Shown: positions 52,653 through 62,951, counted from the first letter of the stretch. The stretch: DNA of 64,000 nt from Hymenobacter cellulosilyticus (GCF_022919215.1 NZ_CP095046.1:558001-622000), one strand, 5' to 3'. A program made the numbers and translations. Notes: a model not told the origin generated them from the letters alone.

Positions 52653-53776
52653 ATGAGCTTCCGCCCCATCTTCGAAGCCCGCACCTGGGACGACGTCAAA
52701 GCCAGCATCTACGCCAAAACCGCGGCCGACGTGGAGCGGGCCCTGACTTCGCCCAGGCGCACCCTGGACGATTTTCAGGCCCTGATTTCGCCCGCGGCGG
52801 CTCCTTACCTGGAGCAGATGGCCCGGCTCAGTCAGCAGCTCACGCGCCGGCGGTTCGGCAATACGGTACAGCTCTACGTGCCGCTGTATCTGAGCAACGA
52901 GTGCCAGAACATCTGCACCTACTGCGGCTTCAGCCTCGACAACAAGATTCGGCGGCGCACTTTGAGCAGCGTGGAAATGCTGCAGGAAGCGGCCGTACTC
53001 AAAGAATGGGGCTACGACCATGTGCTGCTCGTGACGGGTGAAGCCAACCAGACCGTGGGCGTCGACTACCTGGAAAAGGCCCTGCAAACGCTAAGGCCAC
53101 ACTTCTCCCACATTTCCATGGAAGTACAGCCCCTCGACCAGGCCGACTACGAGCGGCTCATTCCGCAGGGGCTGAACACGGTGCTGGTATACCAGGAAAC
53201 CTACCATCAGGCCGACTACCGCCAACATCACCCCAAGGGCAAGAAGTCGAACTTTCACTACCGCCTCGACACGCCCGACCGCCTGGGCCGGGCCGGTATT
53301 CACAAGATGGGCCTGGGCGTGCTCTTCGGCCTGGAAGACTGGCGCACCGACTCCTTCTACACCGCCCTCCACCTCGACTACCTGGAACGCACCTACTGGC
53401 AAACCAAGTACAGCCTGTCGTTTCCGCGCCTGCGCCCGGCCGAGGGGTTGTTGCAGCCCAAAGTGGAAATGAGTGACCGGGAGCTGGTCCAGCTGGTTTG
53501 CGCCTACCGCCTGCTCAACGAGGAAGTGGAGCTGTCCATTTCCACCCGGGAAAGCCCCAGCTTCCGCGACAATATCATCCGCCTGGGCATCACCAGCATT
53601 AGCGCGGGCTCCAAAACCAACCCCGGCGGCTACACCGTGGCCCCGAGTCGTTGGAGCAGTTCGAAATATCCGACGAGCGTAGCCCCGCCGAAATTGCCGC
53701 TATGCTGCGCCGCCAGGGCTACGAGCCGGTCTGGAAAGACTGGGACCCGACTTTAACCGCTCTGGCCCGCCCCTAA
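52653..53776 (+). CDS. thiH: 2-iminoacetate synthase ThiH (one apparent base deletion)
   Basis: About 374 residues. Radical SAM lyase that turns tyrosine into dehydroglycine for ThiG. Cluster motif [10 protein letters not shown], later [14 protein letters not shown] and [10 protein letters not shown]. The frame breaks at the C run 53641-53644; restoring one C gives [16 protein letters not shown] and an end in LTALARP with the stop at 53774-53776. ThiF, the activating enzyme for ThiS, is not seen in this operon. Confidence 0.92.
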
Positions 53777-53793
53777 CCCAGCAGTAGCTTGAC

Positions 53794-54419
53794 CTACACA
53801 ACTGGCGCTACAGGCTGCGCGGCTACCTGCTGCAGCTCCCGGAACACGGCTACCGGATTCGGGTGCTGCCAGATGGCCCGAGCACGGCGGCTCCCGCGAA
53901 GCCGAGTTGCCGGGCCTGGCCCAGGGTTGAGGCATCGATGCCGCCCAGGGCTATTACCTGCGGCCGAAACGTGGGACGGATGGCCCAGCGGTGCAGGGCG
54001 GCTTGCAGCTCCGCCGCCTGGAAAGCAGCCGAGTAGCCCACTTTGCTGATGCTGTTGAAGATGGGGCTCAAAAACACGTGGTGGTAGCGGCGCCGGTGCC
54101 TTTCAACCTCGGCCAGGCTGTGAAATGAGGTGGACAGGTGCTGTCCAGGCATCGGGCGGCCCCGCCATTTTCCCCGGGTGGCGGCGGGCAGGTGCAGGCC
54201 CTGCAGGGCGTAGTCGCGGGCCAGCTCGTGGTGCTGGTGCAGCATAATACGGCCGTGAAACTCGACCGGCACGGCGCGCAGGTAGGCCTCCACCTCGGCC
54301 CGCGAGGCGCCGGGCTTGCGCAGGTGCAGGGACGTGAGGCCCGCTTCAAACAGCTGAGTCAAAACATGGTGCTCCTCGGGCAAAAACCAGGGCGAGGAAA
54401 TAAGCAGCAGTTGAAACAT
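53794..54419 (-). CDS. TenI/ThiE-like protein (one apparent base deletion)
   Basis: About 209 residues, TIM barrel. Start LLISSPWFLPEEHHVLTQLF, then GLTSLHLRKPG, IMLHQHHELARDYALQGLHL, VFLSPIFNSISKVGY and VIALGGID. These match TenI (thiazole tautomerase) and ThiE-like proteins. The break at the C run 53877-53879 heals to GAIWQHPNPVAVFREL, ending at 53794. As a separate ThiE is present, TenI function (aromatising the thiazole) is more likely. It converges with thiH. Confidence 0.82.
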
Positions 54420-54421
54420 CG

Positions 54422-54859
54422 TTAGTGCTGGGTTTCGCTGCCCAGGCGCTGGGCCATGGTCGCATCCATGGGGCGCAGCTTGCGGGTGGTGTAGTCGAAG
54501 AGCAGCATGCCGGTTTTGGCCCGGGCAATTTCGCGGCCGTCCTGGTTTTTCACCCAGTACACCACGTCGAAGCCGTACTTGCTGACCTCGGTGGCAGCCA
54601 GCTGAATGTGCAGCACGTCGCCGTAGAAGCCTTCCCCCTTGTACTCAATAGCCACGTCGGCCATGATGACGCCCTGACCGGTGGCGGGGTCTACCTCCCG
54701 CAGCCCCAGGTGCTGCAGAAACTGCACCCGGGCCTCGTGCAGGATGCTCAGAAGGGCATCATTCCCCAGGTGGTTGCCGTAATTAAGGTCGGTGATGCGG
54801 ACCGGAATCTGCACCGTCAGGGAATATGCGGTGGGTAACGCTACTTTTACGCGGGCCAT
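54422..54859 (-). CDS. Acyl-CoA thioesterase, 4HBT hot-dog family
   Basis: 145 residues from the ATG at 54859. Hot-dog signature RITDLNYGNHLGNDALLSIL and IEYKGEGFYGDVL. The acidic residue near the start of the long helix is Asp/Asn-rich as in 4-hydroxybenzoyl-CoA thioesterases. It hydrolyses an acyl-CoA of unknown kind. Three bases upstream of the TenI-like gene in the same direction; divergent from mnmD. Confidence 0.87.
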   Translation of the reverse strand: MARVKVALPTAYSLTVQIPVRITDLNYGNHLGNDALLSILHEARVQFLQHLGLREVDPATGQGVIMADVAIEYKGEGFYGDVLHIQLAATEVSKYGFDVVYWVKNQDGREIARAKTGMLLFDYTTRKLRPMDATMAQRLGSETQH

Positions 54860-54875
54860 GTTGCCAAAAACAAAG

Positions 54876-55579
54876 ATGATGATGCACGAAACGGAAGGCG
54901 GCGTAAAAGTAGAGGTTAGAACCACAGCCGACGGCTCCAGCACCCTCTATGTGCCCGCCCTGGATGAGCACTACCACTCCACCCACGGGGCCCTGCGCGA
55001 GGCCCAGCACGTATACCTGGCCGCCGGTCTGGAGCCCCACCTCACCGAGCCCAAGCCGGTGCGAGTGCTCGAAATCGGCTTTGGTACCGGCCTCAACGCC
55101 CTGCTCACCCTGCAGCGCAGCCTGAGCGCCAGTCAGATCATCGAGTACGACACGCTGGAGAAGTACCCCTTGCCGCCCACCGTCATCCAGAGCCTGGGCG
55201 TGGAGCGCTACGTGCTCAACCCCGAGCTGCTGGCCTTTCACGAGTACCTGCACGCCGCCCCTGGAACGAAGTGGTGCACCTGACCGAGCATTTTCTGCTG
55301 CACAAGCTGCCCGCAGCCCTGCAAGACACGGCCCTGGCTGCCGCCCGCTACGACGTCATCTACTTCGACGCCTTTGCCCCCGACAAGCAGCCCGACCTCT
55401 GGACCGAAGCCGTGTTCGAACAGCTCTACCAAGCCACCGCCCCAGGCGGAACCCTGGTCAGCTACTGCGCCAAGGGCTCCTTCCGCCGTAGCCTGAAAGC
55501 AGCCGGCTGGCTGGTCGAGAAGCTGCCCGGCCCGCCCGGCAAGCGCGAAATGACCCGGGCCCGCAAAGCAGCGGAGTAA
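54876..55579 (+). CDS. mnmD: tRNA 5-aminomethyl-2-thiouridine methyltransferase, MnmD type (one apparent base deletion)
   Basis: About 235 residues, without the FAD-linked MnmC2 half. SAM-binding VLEIGFGTGLNALLTL and catalytic YFDAFAPDKQPDLW are visible, with FRRSLKAAGW near the C-terminus. It finishes the mnm5 modification of tRNA wobble uridine. The frame breaks at the C run 55258-55261; one C restores HAAPWNEVVHLTEHF. Three consecutive ATGs at 54876-54884 leave the start uncertain by one or two codons. Confidence 0.85.
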
Positions 55580-55826
55580 CCCGGCGGCCAACGGCCGGTC
55601 GGCTTCCCGGCGTAGTGCAAAAACTTTCCTTCGCTCTATTCCCCGTCTACCGGCCTTCTCTCCTGGACCTCCCTGGACCTTCCCGCCAGCTACCTTGCTT
55701 CTTCCTCAGACCTCTGTTCTTGAATAAATACTACTTTCAACAGCCGCTGCCGCTTGTCCTGCCCACCTGTAGCCAGGAGCCAGCGGCCGCACCTTCCCCG
55801 GGTTTCTGCGTAAGTTACCCCCAACT

Positions 55827-57039
55827 ATGAGTCGCAAGCTGCTTGAAACCGACGGCCCCGAGTGGGTGCGCCAAGGCATTATTACCCGGGAGCAGCACGC
55901 GCAGCTCCTGGCTCTGTACCCCGAGGAACAGCGCGTGGTGGGGCTGCTGCCCTGCTGGGCTCCCTGCTGCTGGGCCTGAGCGCCCTGAGCGTGGTGGCCG
56001 CCAACTGGCAGGGCTTACCCGAGTGGCTCCGGCTGCTGCTGCTGCTGGGCAGTATGGGCGGGGCCTACGCCGGCGGCGAGTATTTTCTGGCCCGCAAGAA
56101 TGAGTCCCTGGGCATTGGCCTGATTGGGCTGGGCTTGATCTTGTTCGGCTGCGGCATTATTCTCACCAGCCAGATGTACCAGCTAATCGGCTACGACGCC
56201 CCGGGCCTGCTGGCCTGGGCCCTGGCCGGCACGGCCCTTACCTACCTCTACCGCAGCCGCACCATCTTCGTGCTGATGGCCTGCATCGGGGGTATCGTGC
56301 AGGGCTACAGCACCGGGCAGCTGGGCTCGTTCAGTTACCTTACCGCCGCTCTTACTGTGGTGGGCCTCGGCTACTACTGGTGGCGCCACCCCGATGCCCT
56401 GCTGGGCACGGTGCTGGCCACGGGCCTGCTCTGGCAGGCAGGGCTGCTCATCGGGCACCTGCACGCCAAAATCACCTGGTTCTTTATTCCGGCCATGCTC
56501 ATTTACGCCGTCGGCGACTGGCAAACCGACCGGTCGGCGGGCCGGGCTTTGCAAACCCCGCCCTGGCCACGGCTTTCCTGTTTACCCTGGGCCTGGCCCT
56601 CTACGGCGAGGCCGACACCTACGCCGGCATGCTGCGGCCACCGTTTCTGGCCTACATCGGGGCCTTGCTGGCGGTGTTTGCCCTGTCGTGGTGGGGCAAG
56701 TACCGCCGGGGCCGCCCCGGCAGCGCCACCGACTGGCTCCTGCTGCTGCCCGGCTTCTACCTGCACGGCGGTCTGGCATTGGCCATTGCCACGCTGGTAG
56801 TGCTCTACGCCTACTCGGGCACGGTGCTGTGGCGGGCGCACCAGGAAAATAACCCCGACCGGGTCACCCTGGGGACCGTCCTGTTCATCCTAACCACTAT
56901 GGTGGCCTACTTCAAGCTGACCTGGGCCTTTATGGATAAGTCGCTGTTCTTCCTGGTGGGCGGGGTGCTGCTGCTGGGCATGAGCTGGTATCTGCGGCGC
57001 AGGAATGCCCAGTCGTTGTCTTCCAAACAGCCCGAGTAA
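55827..57039 (+). CDS. DUF2157 membrane protein (two apparent base deletions)
   Basis: About 405 residues. The N-terminus (LLETDGPEWVRQGIITREQH) is the DUF2157 cytoplasmic segment, then 9-10 membrane helices. Breaks at the C runs 55950-55952 (GLLPLLGSLLLGLSAL when healed) and 56556-56559 (LQTPALATAFLFTLG). Function unknown. It is 2 bases from the GDYXXLXY gene, a frequent partner. Confidence 0.82.
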
Positions 57040-57041
57040 GC

Positions 57042-57586
57042 ATGGCCCCTACTACCACTCCCTCCTTCTTCACCCACCGCCGTCTGATCGGGCTGGCCGT
57101 GGCGGCCCAGATGCTGTTTCTGCTGGCCGTGGCCGGGGCCGGCTATGCTACCACTGCCCTGGGCCGCACCATTACGCTACGTACCACCCCCGTCGACCCG
57201 CGCGACCTGCTCTACGGCGACTACCTGCGGCTTAATTACAGCATCAGTCAGGTGCCACCCACGCTTTGGCGGGGCCCCGAACCGCCCCGCAAGCACCAGC
57301 CGGTGTACGTGGTATTGCAGCCCCGCAACGGCGCCTACGAAGCCACCGCCGTATACCCCACCGAGCCCACCACCCCGGCCCCGACCAGGCCGTGCTACGC
57401 GGCTGGGTGACGGACAGCTGGCGCCATGGCCTGCGCCTGCGCTATAACCTGGAGCGGTACTACGTGCCCGAAGCCACGGGCAAGAGCCTGCAAAAGACTG
57501 GCGGCCGGCGGCCCTTCCTGGTGCACGTCAGCGTGGCGCCCTGGGGTCAGGCCCGCATTACGAAGGTGGAAGAGCTGCCGAAGTAG
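57042..57586 (+). CDS. GDYXXLXY protein (one apparent base deletion)
   Basis: About 182 residues. One N-terminal membrane helix (LAVAAQMLFLLAVAGAGYAT), then PVDPRDLLYGDYLRLNYSIS, which holds the GDYxxLxY motif naming the family. It ends PFLVHVSVAPWGQARITKVE. The break at the C run 57379-57382 heals to PTTPAPDQAVLRGWV. Members usually sit beside DUF2157 or DUF4401 membrane proteins and may form one envelope complex; the role is unknown. Confidence 0.85.
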
Positions 57587-57594
57587 CCTTATCC

Positions 57595-58083
57595 ATGTCA
57601 ACAGCCAAACGAACTTCCGTCACCATTCTCGCTATTGGGGTAGGCACCCTGGCCTTAGCCGTGGTCCTAACCAGTGCCGCCCTCGGATTCGACCAGCTCC
57701 TAGCTCCCAGCGTGGATATACAGCTGCACAATACCTATGTTGTGGTGGCGCCTTACCTACTGGTGGCGGGGCTCTTTGTGCCGTTGCTGCTGGGAGGCGT
57801 GGTCAGTTACCTGCTCTACAGGCGTTATGCGCCCGTGGTCTGGGTCCTGCTGGGTTTGGGGACAGTATTTGTCGGCTTGTGCTCGGGGCTGCTGTATACC
57901 CTCAGCAACCCTCTGAATGGCAGCACCATCTATCCGCCACTCGACCCGGCCGCACCGCTGGCCCCTAGTCCAGAGAAAACCTTTGATAGTATGCTTTTGC
58001 TGGTATTGGTTCAGTTTGCGGCAGTGCTGGCAGTAATTGTATTAAGCTATAAAGCCGGTAAACGCTCCGCGCAACAAGGATAA
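57595..58083 (+). CDS. Small membrane protein with a cytochrome-oxidase-like DIQLHNTYVVVA motif
   Basis: 162 residues, four membrane segments. The loop VDIQLHNTYVVVAPY strongly recalls the DxxLHDTYYVVAHFHY motif of haem-copper oxidase subunit I, but the ligand His residues of AHFHY are replaced by APYLL. No other oxidase motif is present. It is 9 bases after the GDYXXLXY gene. I do not recognise a function. Confidence 0.7.
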   Translation: MSTAKRTSVTILAIGVGTLALAVVLTSAALGFDQLLAPSVDIQLHNTYVVVAPYLLVAGLFVPLLLGGVVSYLLYRRYAPVVWVLLGLGTVFVGLCSGLLYTLSNPLNGSTIYPPLDPAAPLAPSPEKTFDSMLLLVLVQFAAVLAVIVLSYKAGKRSAQQG

Positions 58084-58113
58084 GCCGGGAGCGAACCAGC
58101 CTTAAGAGCAACT

Positions 58114-58629
58114 CTATAGTCCATGCTGCTTGAGCAGGTCGTAGTCACCCCGATACATATCTGCCAAAGCGTAGTGCCGTTGATTAGTAATGCTCATTTC
58201 ATCTAATGCATCCACTAAATCCCGGTACTTGGCCTCGTTTGATGGCTTAATTATGACTATTGTATTAGGATTGCGTTGTCGCACTTCCAGCAGTAGACGC
58301 CGTAAGCCTGCCGAACCGTCATGTACCGTTTGTAGCTCGGGTATATCGTCTGAGTAGAGTCCTCCTTTGTAGTAATGTACTTGGCCATTCTTGCCAAGAA
58401 TGAGCGTTACAACATCTGAGAGTCGTCTATCTACAATAATATCATCCGCCTTAGCCTTTGCAGGCATTAAGAGCTGCAGTGCAGTGGATTTGGAGAACTC
58501 AGCCGTAAGCAGAAAGAACGTGACCAGCAAGAAGCCCAGGCCCACCATCGGGGTCATATCCGGGTGCAGGATACGGCGGAAGGTGCGCCGAGCAGAGCGC
58601 AGACCGGTGGCAGGATGAGAAGTTGTCAT
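58114..58629 (-). CDS. ExbD-like protein, copy 1 of 3
   Basis: 171 residues: a basic N-terminal tail, one membrane helix (MVGLGFLLVTFFLLTAEF) and a periplasmic domain ending in YRGDYDLLKQHGL. In true ExbD the helix starts TPxxDxx with a proton-carrying Asp; here it reads TPMVGLGF, so the Asp is a Gly. No ExbB or TonB gene is adjacent. It may have a structural role rather than drive transport. Confidence 0.78.
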   Translation of the reverse strand: MTTSHPATGLRSARRTFRRILHPDMTPMVGLGFLLVTFFLLTAEFSKSTALQLLMPAKAKADDIIVDRRLSDVVTLILGKNGQVHYYKGGLYSDDIPELQTVHDGSAGLRRLLLEVRQRNPNTIVIIKPSNEAKYRDLVDALDEMSITNQRHYALADMYRGDYDLLKQHGL

Positions 58630-58640
58630 GATACAGGTAC

Positions 58641-59176
58641 CTACAGATTGTAGTGCTTCAGTAAGGCGTAGTCTCCGTGGTACATATCTGAGATTGTGTA
58701 CCGCTTTTGGTCGGTGATATTAATCTCATCCAGCACATCGACCAAGTCGCGGTACTTGGCGTCAGGACCCGGTTTTATTATTACTATAGTTCTGGGGTTT
58801 GCAGCCTTTTCTGCCAGCAATATCTGCCGCAATCCGGCAGAGCTAAGATTTGTGGTTCGCAGTTCGGTATCCTTACCGTCGTAACTATAAGCATCTCCCT
58901 TATAGTAGTGCACCTGGCTGTTCTTACCAAGAATCAATGTCGTAACATCCAAACTCAACAGCCCCCGCAGTGGCTCTCGCCTGAATCATACTTAGGTTTT
59001 ACCGGCATCGTCAACTGCATCACCGTCGGCTTCACAAAGTCGGCGGCCAGTAGAAAGAACGTGACCAGCAGAAAACCCAGCCCCACCATCGGGGTCATAT
59101 CTGGGTGCAGGATGCGGCGAAAGTTGCGCCGGGCGGAGCGCAGACCAGGCGCTGGAGTCGGTTGGGAGGTAGCCAT
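58641..59176 (-). CDS. ExbD-like protein, copy 2 of 3 (one apparent base deletion)
   Basis: About 178 residues. N-terminal half is close to copy 1 (ILHPDMTPMVGLGFLLVTFF), again with Gly in place of the helix Asp. Break at the C run 58962-58966; one base joins GGLLSLDVTTLILGKN. The periplasmic half ends YHGDYALLKHYNL. 11 bases from copy 1 and 14 from copy 3. Confidence 0.75.
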
Positions 59177-59190
59177 GATACAAGGAGAGT

Positions 59191-59688
59191 TTATAAGCCG
59201 TTCTGCCGGAGCAGCGCGTAATCAAGCTTGTGCAGATCCACCACCGCGTACTTTTTCTGGTCGGTGATGTTCATCTCATCCAGGGCGTCCACTAAGTCGC
59301 GGTACTTGGCGCCGGGCCCGGGCTTGATGAGGATAACGACCCGGGGATTGTTGTAACGGGCTTCCAGCAAGACGCGCCGCAGGCCCGAGTAGCCATTATG
59401 AATGGTCTGTAACTTAGGCAATTCTCCTGAATAGTAACCGCCCCGGTAATAATGAATCTGGCGCTGCCGGCCGAGCAGCAGCGTAAGGCCGTCGTGCGCT
59501 GAAAATTTCTGAATGTACTCTTTATGATTCTGGGAGGGCATCGTCAGCTGTAGCACCGTCTGCTTTGCCGCTTTGGAGGTCAGCAGCAAAAGCACGGCCA
59601 GCACCAGGCTCACACAGACTATAGGCGTCAAATCCAGGGGCCGAATATTGCGGCGACGGCTGGAACGGATAGAAGATGGGGTAGTCAT
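59191..59688 (-). CDS. ExbD-like protein, copy 3 of 3
   Basis: 165 residues. The membrane helix reads LTPIVCVSLVLAVLLLLT, with Cys at the place of the conserved Asp. The periplasmic half keeps QIHYYRGGYYSG and AKYRDLVDALDEMNITDQKK, shared by all three copies. It is the first of the three in transcription order and the most diverged. Confidence 0.78.
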   Translation of the reverse strand: MTTPSSIRSSRRRNIRPLDLTPIVCVSLVLAVLLLLTSKAAKQTVLQLTMPSQNHKEYIQKFSAHDGLTLLLGRQRQIHYYRGGYYSGELPKLQTIHNGYSGLRRVLLEARYNNPRVVILIKPGPGAKYRDLVDALDEMNITDQKKYAVVDLHKLDYALLRQNGL

Positions 59689-59770
59689 AGGGCGCGAGGG
59701 TTCGTAACCGGACCCTCAGGCAACGCTCCCCCACGGCCGTTTGTTGTTCCCGCCCCAGGCCCGGTCAGCG

Positions 59771-60349
59771 CTACCGCTCGAAGTGCCACACCCGGGTGGG
59801 CGTCACGCAGGCGTGCAGGCGCACGTCGCCTTCCCAGGCATCGGCTATGCGCAGCACGGGGTCTTCCAGCGAGAGGCCGATGAGCAGCACGTCGGGGCGG
59901 CACTGCTGCAGAAACCGGTCGTAGAAGCCTTTGCCGTAGCCCACGCGGTTGCCGGCTTCGTCGAAGGCCAGCAGGGGCAGCAGCACGGCATCCAGCTCGT
60001 AGGGCGCTACTTCCTCGGCATTCAGGGGCTCGGGCACGTCCCAGGCATTTTCCACCAGCTCGGTTTGGGGCGTGAGCAGGTAATGACGCAGGGAAAGTCC
60101 GTCTTCCTGCATGACCGGCACCACAATGCGCACGGCGGGAAACTCCCGCCAGAAGCGGCGAATAATGGCCCAGGTATCCAGCTCGCGCTGCCGCTGAATG
60201 GGTAGAAACACGTGCACCGTTTCCAGCTTAGTCAGGTCGGTTTCCTTGAACAGCTGAGCGGCTACCTGCTGGCTGCGGGTTGCCAGTTCCAGGTCCGACA
60301 TAGCCCGCCGCCACGTCAACATCTGCCGCCGCAGGTCACTTTTCAACAT
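59771..60349 (-). CDS. 5-formyltetrahydrofolate cyclo-ligase
   Basis: 192 residues. It converts 5-formyl-THF to 5,10-methenyl-THF with ATP. N-terminal LKSDLRRQMLTWRR binds ATP, and the C-terminal LLPLLAFDEAGNRVGYGKGFYDRFL is the family signature. Typical length; standing alone after the ExbD-like genes. Confidence 0.92.
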   Translation of the reverse strand: MLKSDLRRQMLTWRRAMSDLELATRSQQVAAQLFKETDLTKLETVHVFLPIQRQRELDTWAIIRRFWREFPAVRIVVPVMQEDGLSLRHYLLTPQTELVENAWDVPEPLNAEEVAPYELDAVLLPLLAFDEAGNRVGYGKGFYDRFLQQCRPDVLLIGLSLEDPVLRIADAWEGDVRLHACVTPTRVWHFER

Positions 60350-60388
60350 AAACGCAGGTATAAGCTTGAAAGAAATGGTAGAGCCAGG

Positions 60389-61261
60389 CTAGTCCTGGGC
60401 GGTTACGTAAAAGCTGATTTTGGGCTGCATGCCCGCCAGATATGCTCCTACCGAAGTTCGCTCCCAGCTGGCCTGGCTGGTTTCGCGCAGATAAAAATCG
60501 TTGTTGGCGTAGCCCAGGCCCGCCACAAAGGCCAGCTGCGACTGAACCTTGGCATTGGCCGGACCTTTAATCCACTCCAGAGCCAGCATAAAGTCCTCGT
60601 CCAGAATCAGCTGGTCGGGCGTGAGGTCCACGGTGATGGTGCCTTTCTCGATGCCGGAGGTGACGATGACGTCGCGCCGCAGCAGCTTTTCCTGCGAGGG
60701 CCGGCCGTTGGGCAGCAGCCGGTAGATATTCACCCGGAACGTGAGCGGGCCGCTGTGGTTGTAGGCCACGTTGAAGTTGGCATTGATAACGCGGGTGGGC
60801 TTGCGGCTAAGGTTGATAACCGAGCCGATTTCCGTACCCAGGTCGTTCGACGACATATTCAGCGTGCCGCTGGCGTCGGGGTTGCGGAACCCCAGAGTGC
60901 GGGTGCGCTTGTACATTCCCTTGGCTTTTACCTTCACTTCGCGCAGCACCACAGCCTCGGGGCTCAGCTCCACGGCGGGCTGCTGCCGTAGCTCCTGTAC
61001 CCGCAGCAGCCGCGGCCGGAATCCCAGGCTGGATATGCGCACGGTATCAGTGGGCTGGGCCTCGGCCAAGTTTAGCCGGTATGTGCCTTGCTCGTCGGCC
61101 ACCGTGCCCACGCCCTTGTGCAGCACCCCGATGTTGACGTAGGGCACCGGCTCGTGGGTGTTGGCGTCGCGGATGGTGCCAGTAATGGCTTGAGCCCGGC
61201 CCGTAAGCGTAGCCAGCAGAGCCGGTAGCAGCAGGATAAAGCGAAGTGAATACTGGGGCAT
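60389..61261 (-). CDS. Secreted carboxypeptidase-regulatory-like domain protein
   Basis: 290 residues. Signal peptide (ILLLPALLATLTGRAQA). Residues ~25-105 form a CarboxypepD_reg-like beta-sandwich (ITGTIRDANTHEPVPYVNIG, GTYRLNLAEAQPTDTVRISSLGF), common at the start of SusC/TonB-type proteins, but here no receptor barrel follows. The remaining 180 residues are beta-rich and unassigned. Likely periplasmic or outer-membrane associated; function unknown. Confidence 0.75.
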   Translation of the reverse strand: MPQYSLRFILLLPALLATLTGRAQAITGTIRDANTHEPVPYVNIGVLHKGVGTVADEQGTYRLNLAEAQPTDTVRISSLGFRPRLLRVQELRQQPAVELSPEAVVLREVKVKAKGMYKRTRTLGFRNPDASGTLNMSSNDLGTEIGSVINLSRKPTRVINANFNVAYNHSGPLTFRVNIYRLLPNGRPSQEKLLRRDVIVTSGIEKGTITVDLTPDQLILDEDFMLALEWIKGPANAKVQSQLAFVAGLGYANNDFYLRETSQASWERTSVGAYLAGMQPKISFYVTAQD

Positions 61262-61370
61262 AACTGGATGAAACCTGGGCTAACTGGATAAAAAGAGGAG
61301 CAATATAAAGCAGAACAGGCGCACCCGGAGCTTCCGGGTGCGCCTACCACGCAAATACTTAGAGTCGAAG

Positions 61371-62951
61371 CTACGCCTCTTCCACAATGGCAAACTCGAG
61401 GGCCAGCGGCTCGAAGCTCTCCAGCAGCTGGTTGATAAACTGCGGGTTGTTGATCAGAATAGACAGCACGTTGTCGACGCGCTCCTGCAGGTCGCCGCCG
61501 GGAAACAGCTTTTCCTTGACGGCCGTGAGCTGGGAGTAGGCCGTGTCATGCTTGGCTTCGGCGGCTTTGCTCAGGCGCTTTTCCAGGCCGGCCAGGCCCC
61601 CGGCCGTTTTCTGGGCTTCGGCGGCCACGGTTTTCACCAGGGTCGGGTCGAGGCGCTGGGCCAGCTCGGTTACCTGCTGAAAGGCGGCGGCAATGGCCTG
61701 CTGCTGCTCCCGCAGGCTGATTTCTTCCTGGCCTAGGGTAGCACCCACCTGCTTTTTGAGCTCGGGCAGGGGCCGGAAAATGTCGGCGGGTGTGAGGCCC
61801 AGCTTGCGCAGCTTGCCGGCGTGGGCCTTGCCCAGGTACAGAGCCGAGTTGCGCAACAGCAGCATCGGAAACGGCACCTGGTTGTCACTGAATACCTGCT
61901 TGAGCTGAAACCAGTAAGCTACTTCCGCCCCGCCGCCGATGTAGCACAGGTTGGGCAGCAGAATCTCCTGGTACAGAGGCCGCAGCACTACATTCGGGCT
62001 AAAACACTCGGGCCGGGTGCGGGCCAGCTCCAGCAGCTCGTTCTGGGTGTAGCACAGGTCGGTATTGCGGATGGCGTAACAGTCGCCGTCCTGCTCGATT
62101 CGCTCCCGCTTGCCTTCCGAGGTCAGGAAAAACAGGTTGAGGGGCCGCGAATACACTTGGGGTTTGTAGCCGGCCGCTTCGAGCTGGGCGTTGGTGGTCT
62201 GCACGGCTTGGTTGGAAGCCTGCTCCCGGATTTCGTGCTCCAGCACCGGCACCAGGGCCTGCTTCAGCGCGGCACTGTCGCCATCGATGCTTACCAGCCC
62301 GTATTCGCCAAACAGGGCGTGCACTAGGCGGCGGGTGGCTTCGGTGAGGGTACCGCCGGCCTCGTAGGCCTCGCGGAAAGCGGCGGGCACATCGGCGGGC
62401 AGCTGGTCGAGAATCTGCTCCGAGAGGCCGTCCAGCGCCATCCGGCCCACCGGACCGCCCACTTGGGCGGACTGCCACTCGTGCTTTTTGCCGAAGAGGT
62501 GAAAGTGGTTGATTTCGGCGAAGTCGTGGTCTTCGGTAGCCATCCAGTACACCGGCACGAAGTCGCACTGCGGGTACTGCTGCTTGAGCTGCCGGCTCAG
62601 CTTGAGCGTGCTTACAATCTTGTAAATAAAGTAGAGCGGACCGGTGAGCAGATTGAGCTGGTGGCCAGTGGTGACGGTAAAGGTCGTATCTAGGCTGAGC
62701 AGCTCCAGGTTGGCTGCCACAGCCGGATTCACGTCGGGCAGACTTTGGTACTGCTCCCGCAGGGCTGCTACCAGGCGCTGCCGGGCCTCGGGCGAGTAGG
62801 CCGCCTGCTTTTCCGTTATCTGGGCCCCGAACTCCTCCAGCCGCGGAAACCGGTGGTAGTAGGGCTGCAGCTCAGGTTTCTGGCTTATGTAATCGGCGAG
62901 AAAGGACGAAAAGGCGCCCGTGGCGGCGTAGCTAAGATGATGCAGGGGCAT
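61371..62951 (-). CDS. bshC: Bacillithiol biosynthesis cysteine-adding enzyme BshC
   Basis: 526 residues. The last enzyme of bacillithiol synthesis, adding cysteine to glucosaminyl-malate. TGHQLNLLTGPLYFIYKIVS with the family's TGHQ...GP motif, MATEDHDFAEINH and, later, VVLRPLYQEILLPNLCYIGG are visible. A coiled-coil stretch lies near the C-terminus. It is evidence that this organism uses bacillithiol rather than glutathione. Confidence 0.93.
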   Translation of the reverse strand: MPLHHLSYAATGAFSSFLADYISQKPELQPYYHRFPRLEEFGAQITEKQAAYSPEARQRLVAALREQYQSLPDVNPAVAANLELLSLDTTFTVTTGHQLNLLTGPLYFIYKIVSTLKLSRQLKQQYPQCDFVPVYWMATEDHDFAEINHFHLFGKKHEWQSAQVGGPVGRMALDGLSEQILDQLPADVPAAFREAYEAGGTLTEATRRLVHALFGEYGLVSIDGDSAALKQALVPVLEHEIREQASNQAVQTTNAQLEAAGYKPQVYSRPLNLFFLTSEGKRERIEQDGDCYAIRNTDLCYTQNELLELARTRPECFSPNVVLRPLYQEILLPNLCYIGGGAEVAYWFQLKQVFSDNQVPFPMLLLRNSALYLGKAHAGKLRKLGLTPADIFRPLPELKKQVGATLGQEEISLREQQQAIAAAFQQVTELAQRLDPTLVKTVAAEAQKTAGGLAGLEKRLSKAAEAKHDTAYSQLTAVKEKLFPGGDLQERVDNVLSILINNPQFINQLLESFEPLALEFAIVEEA

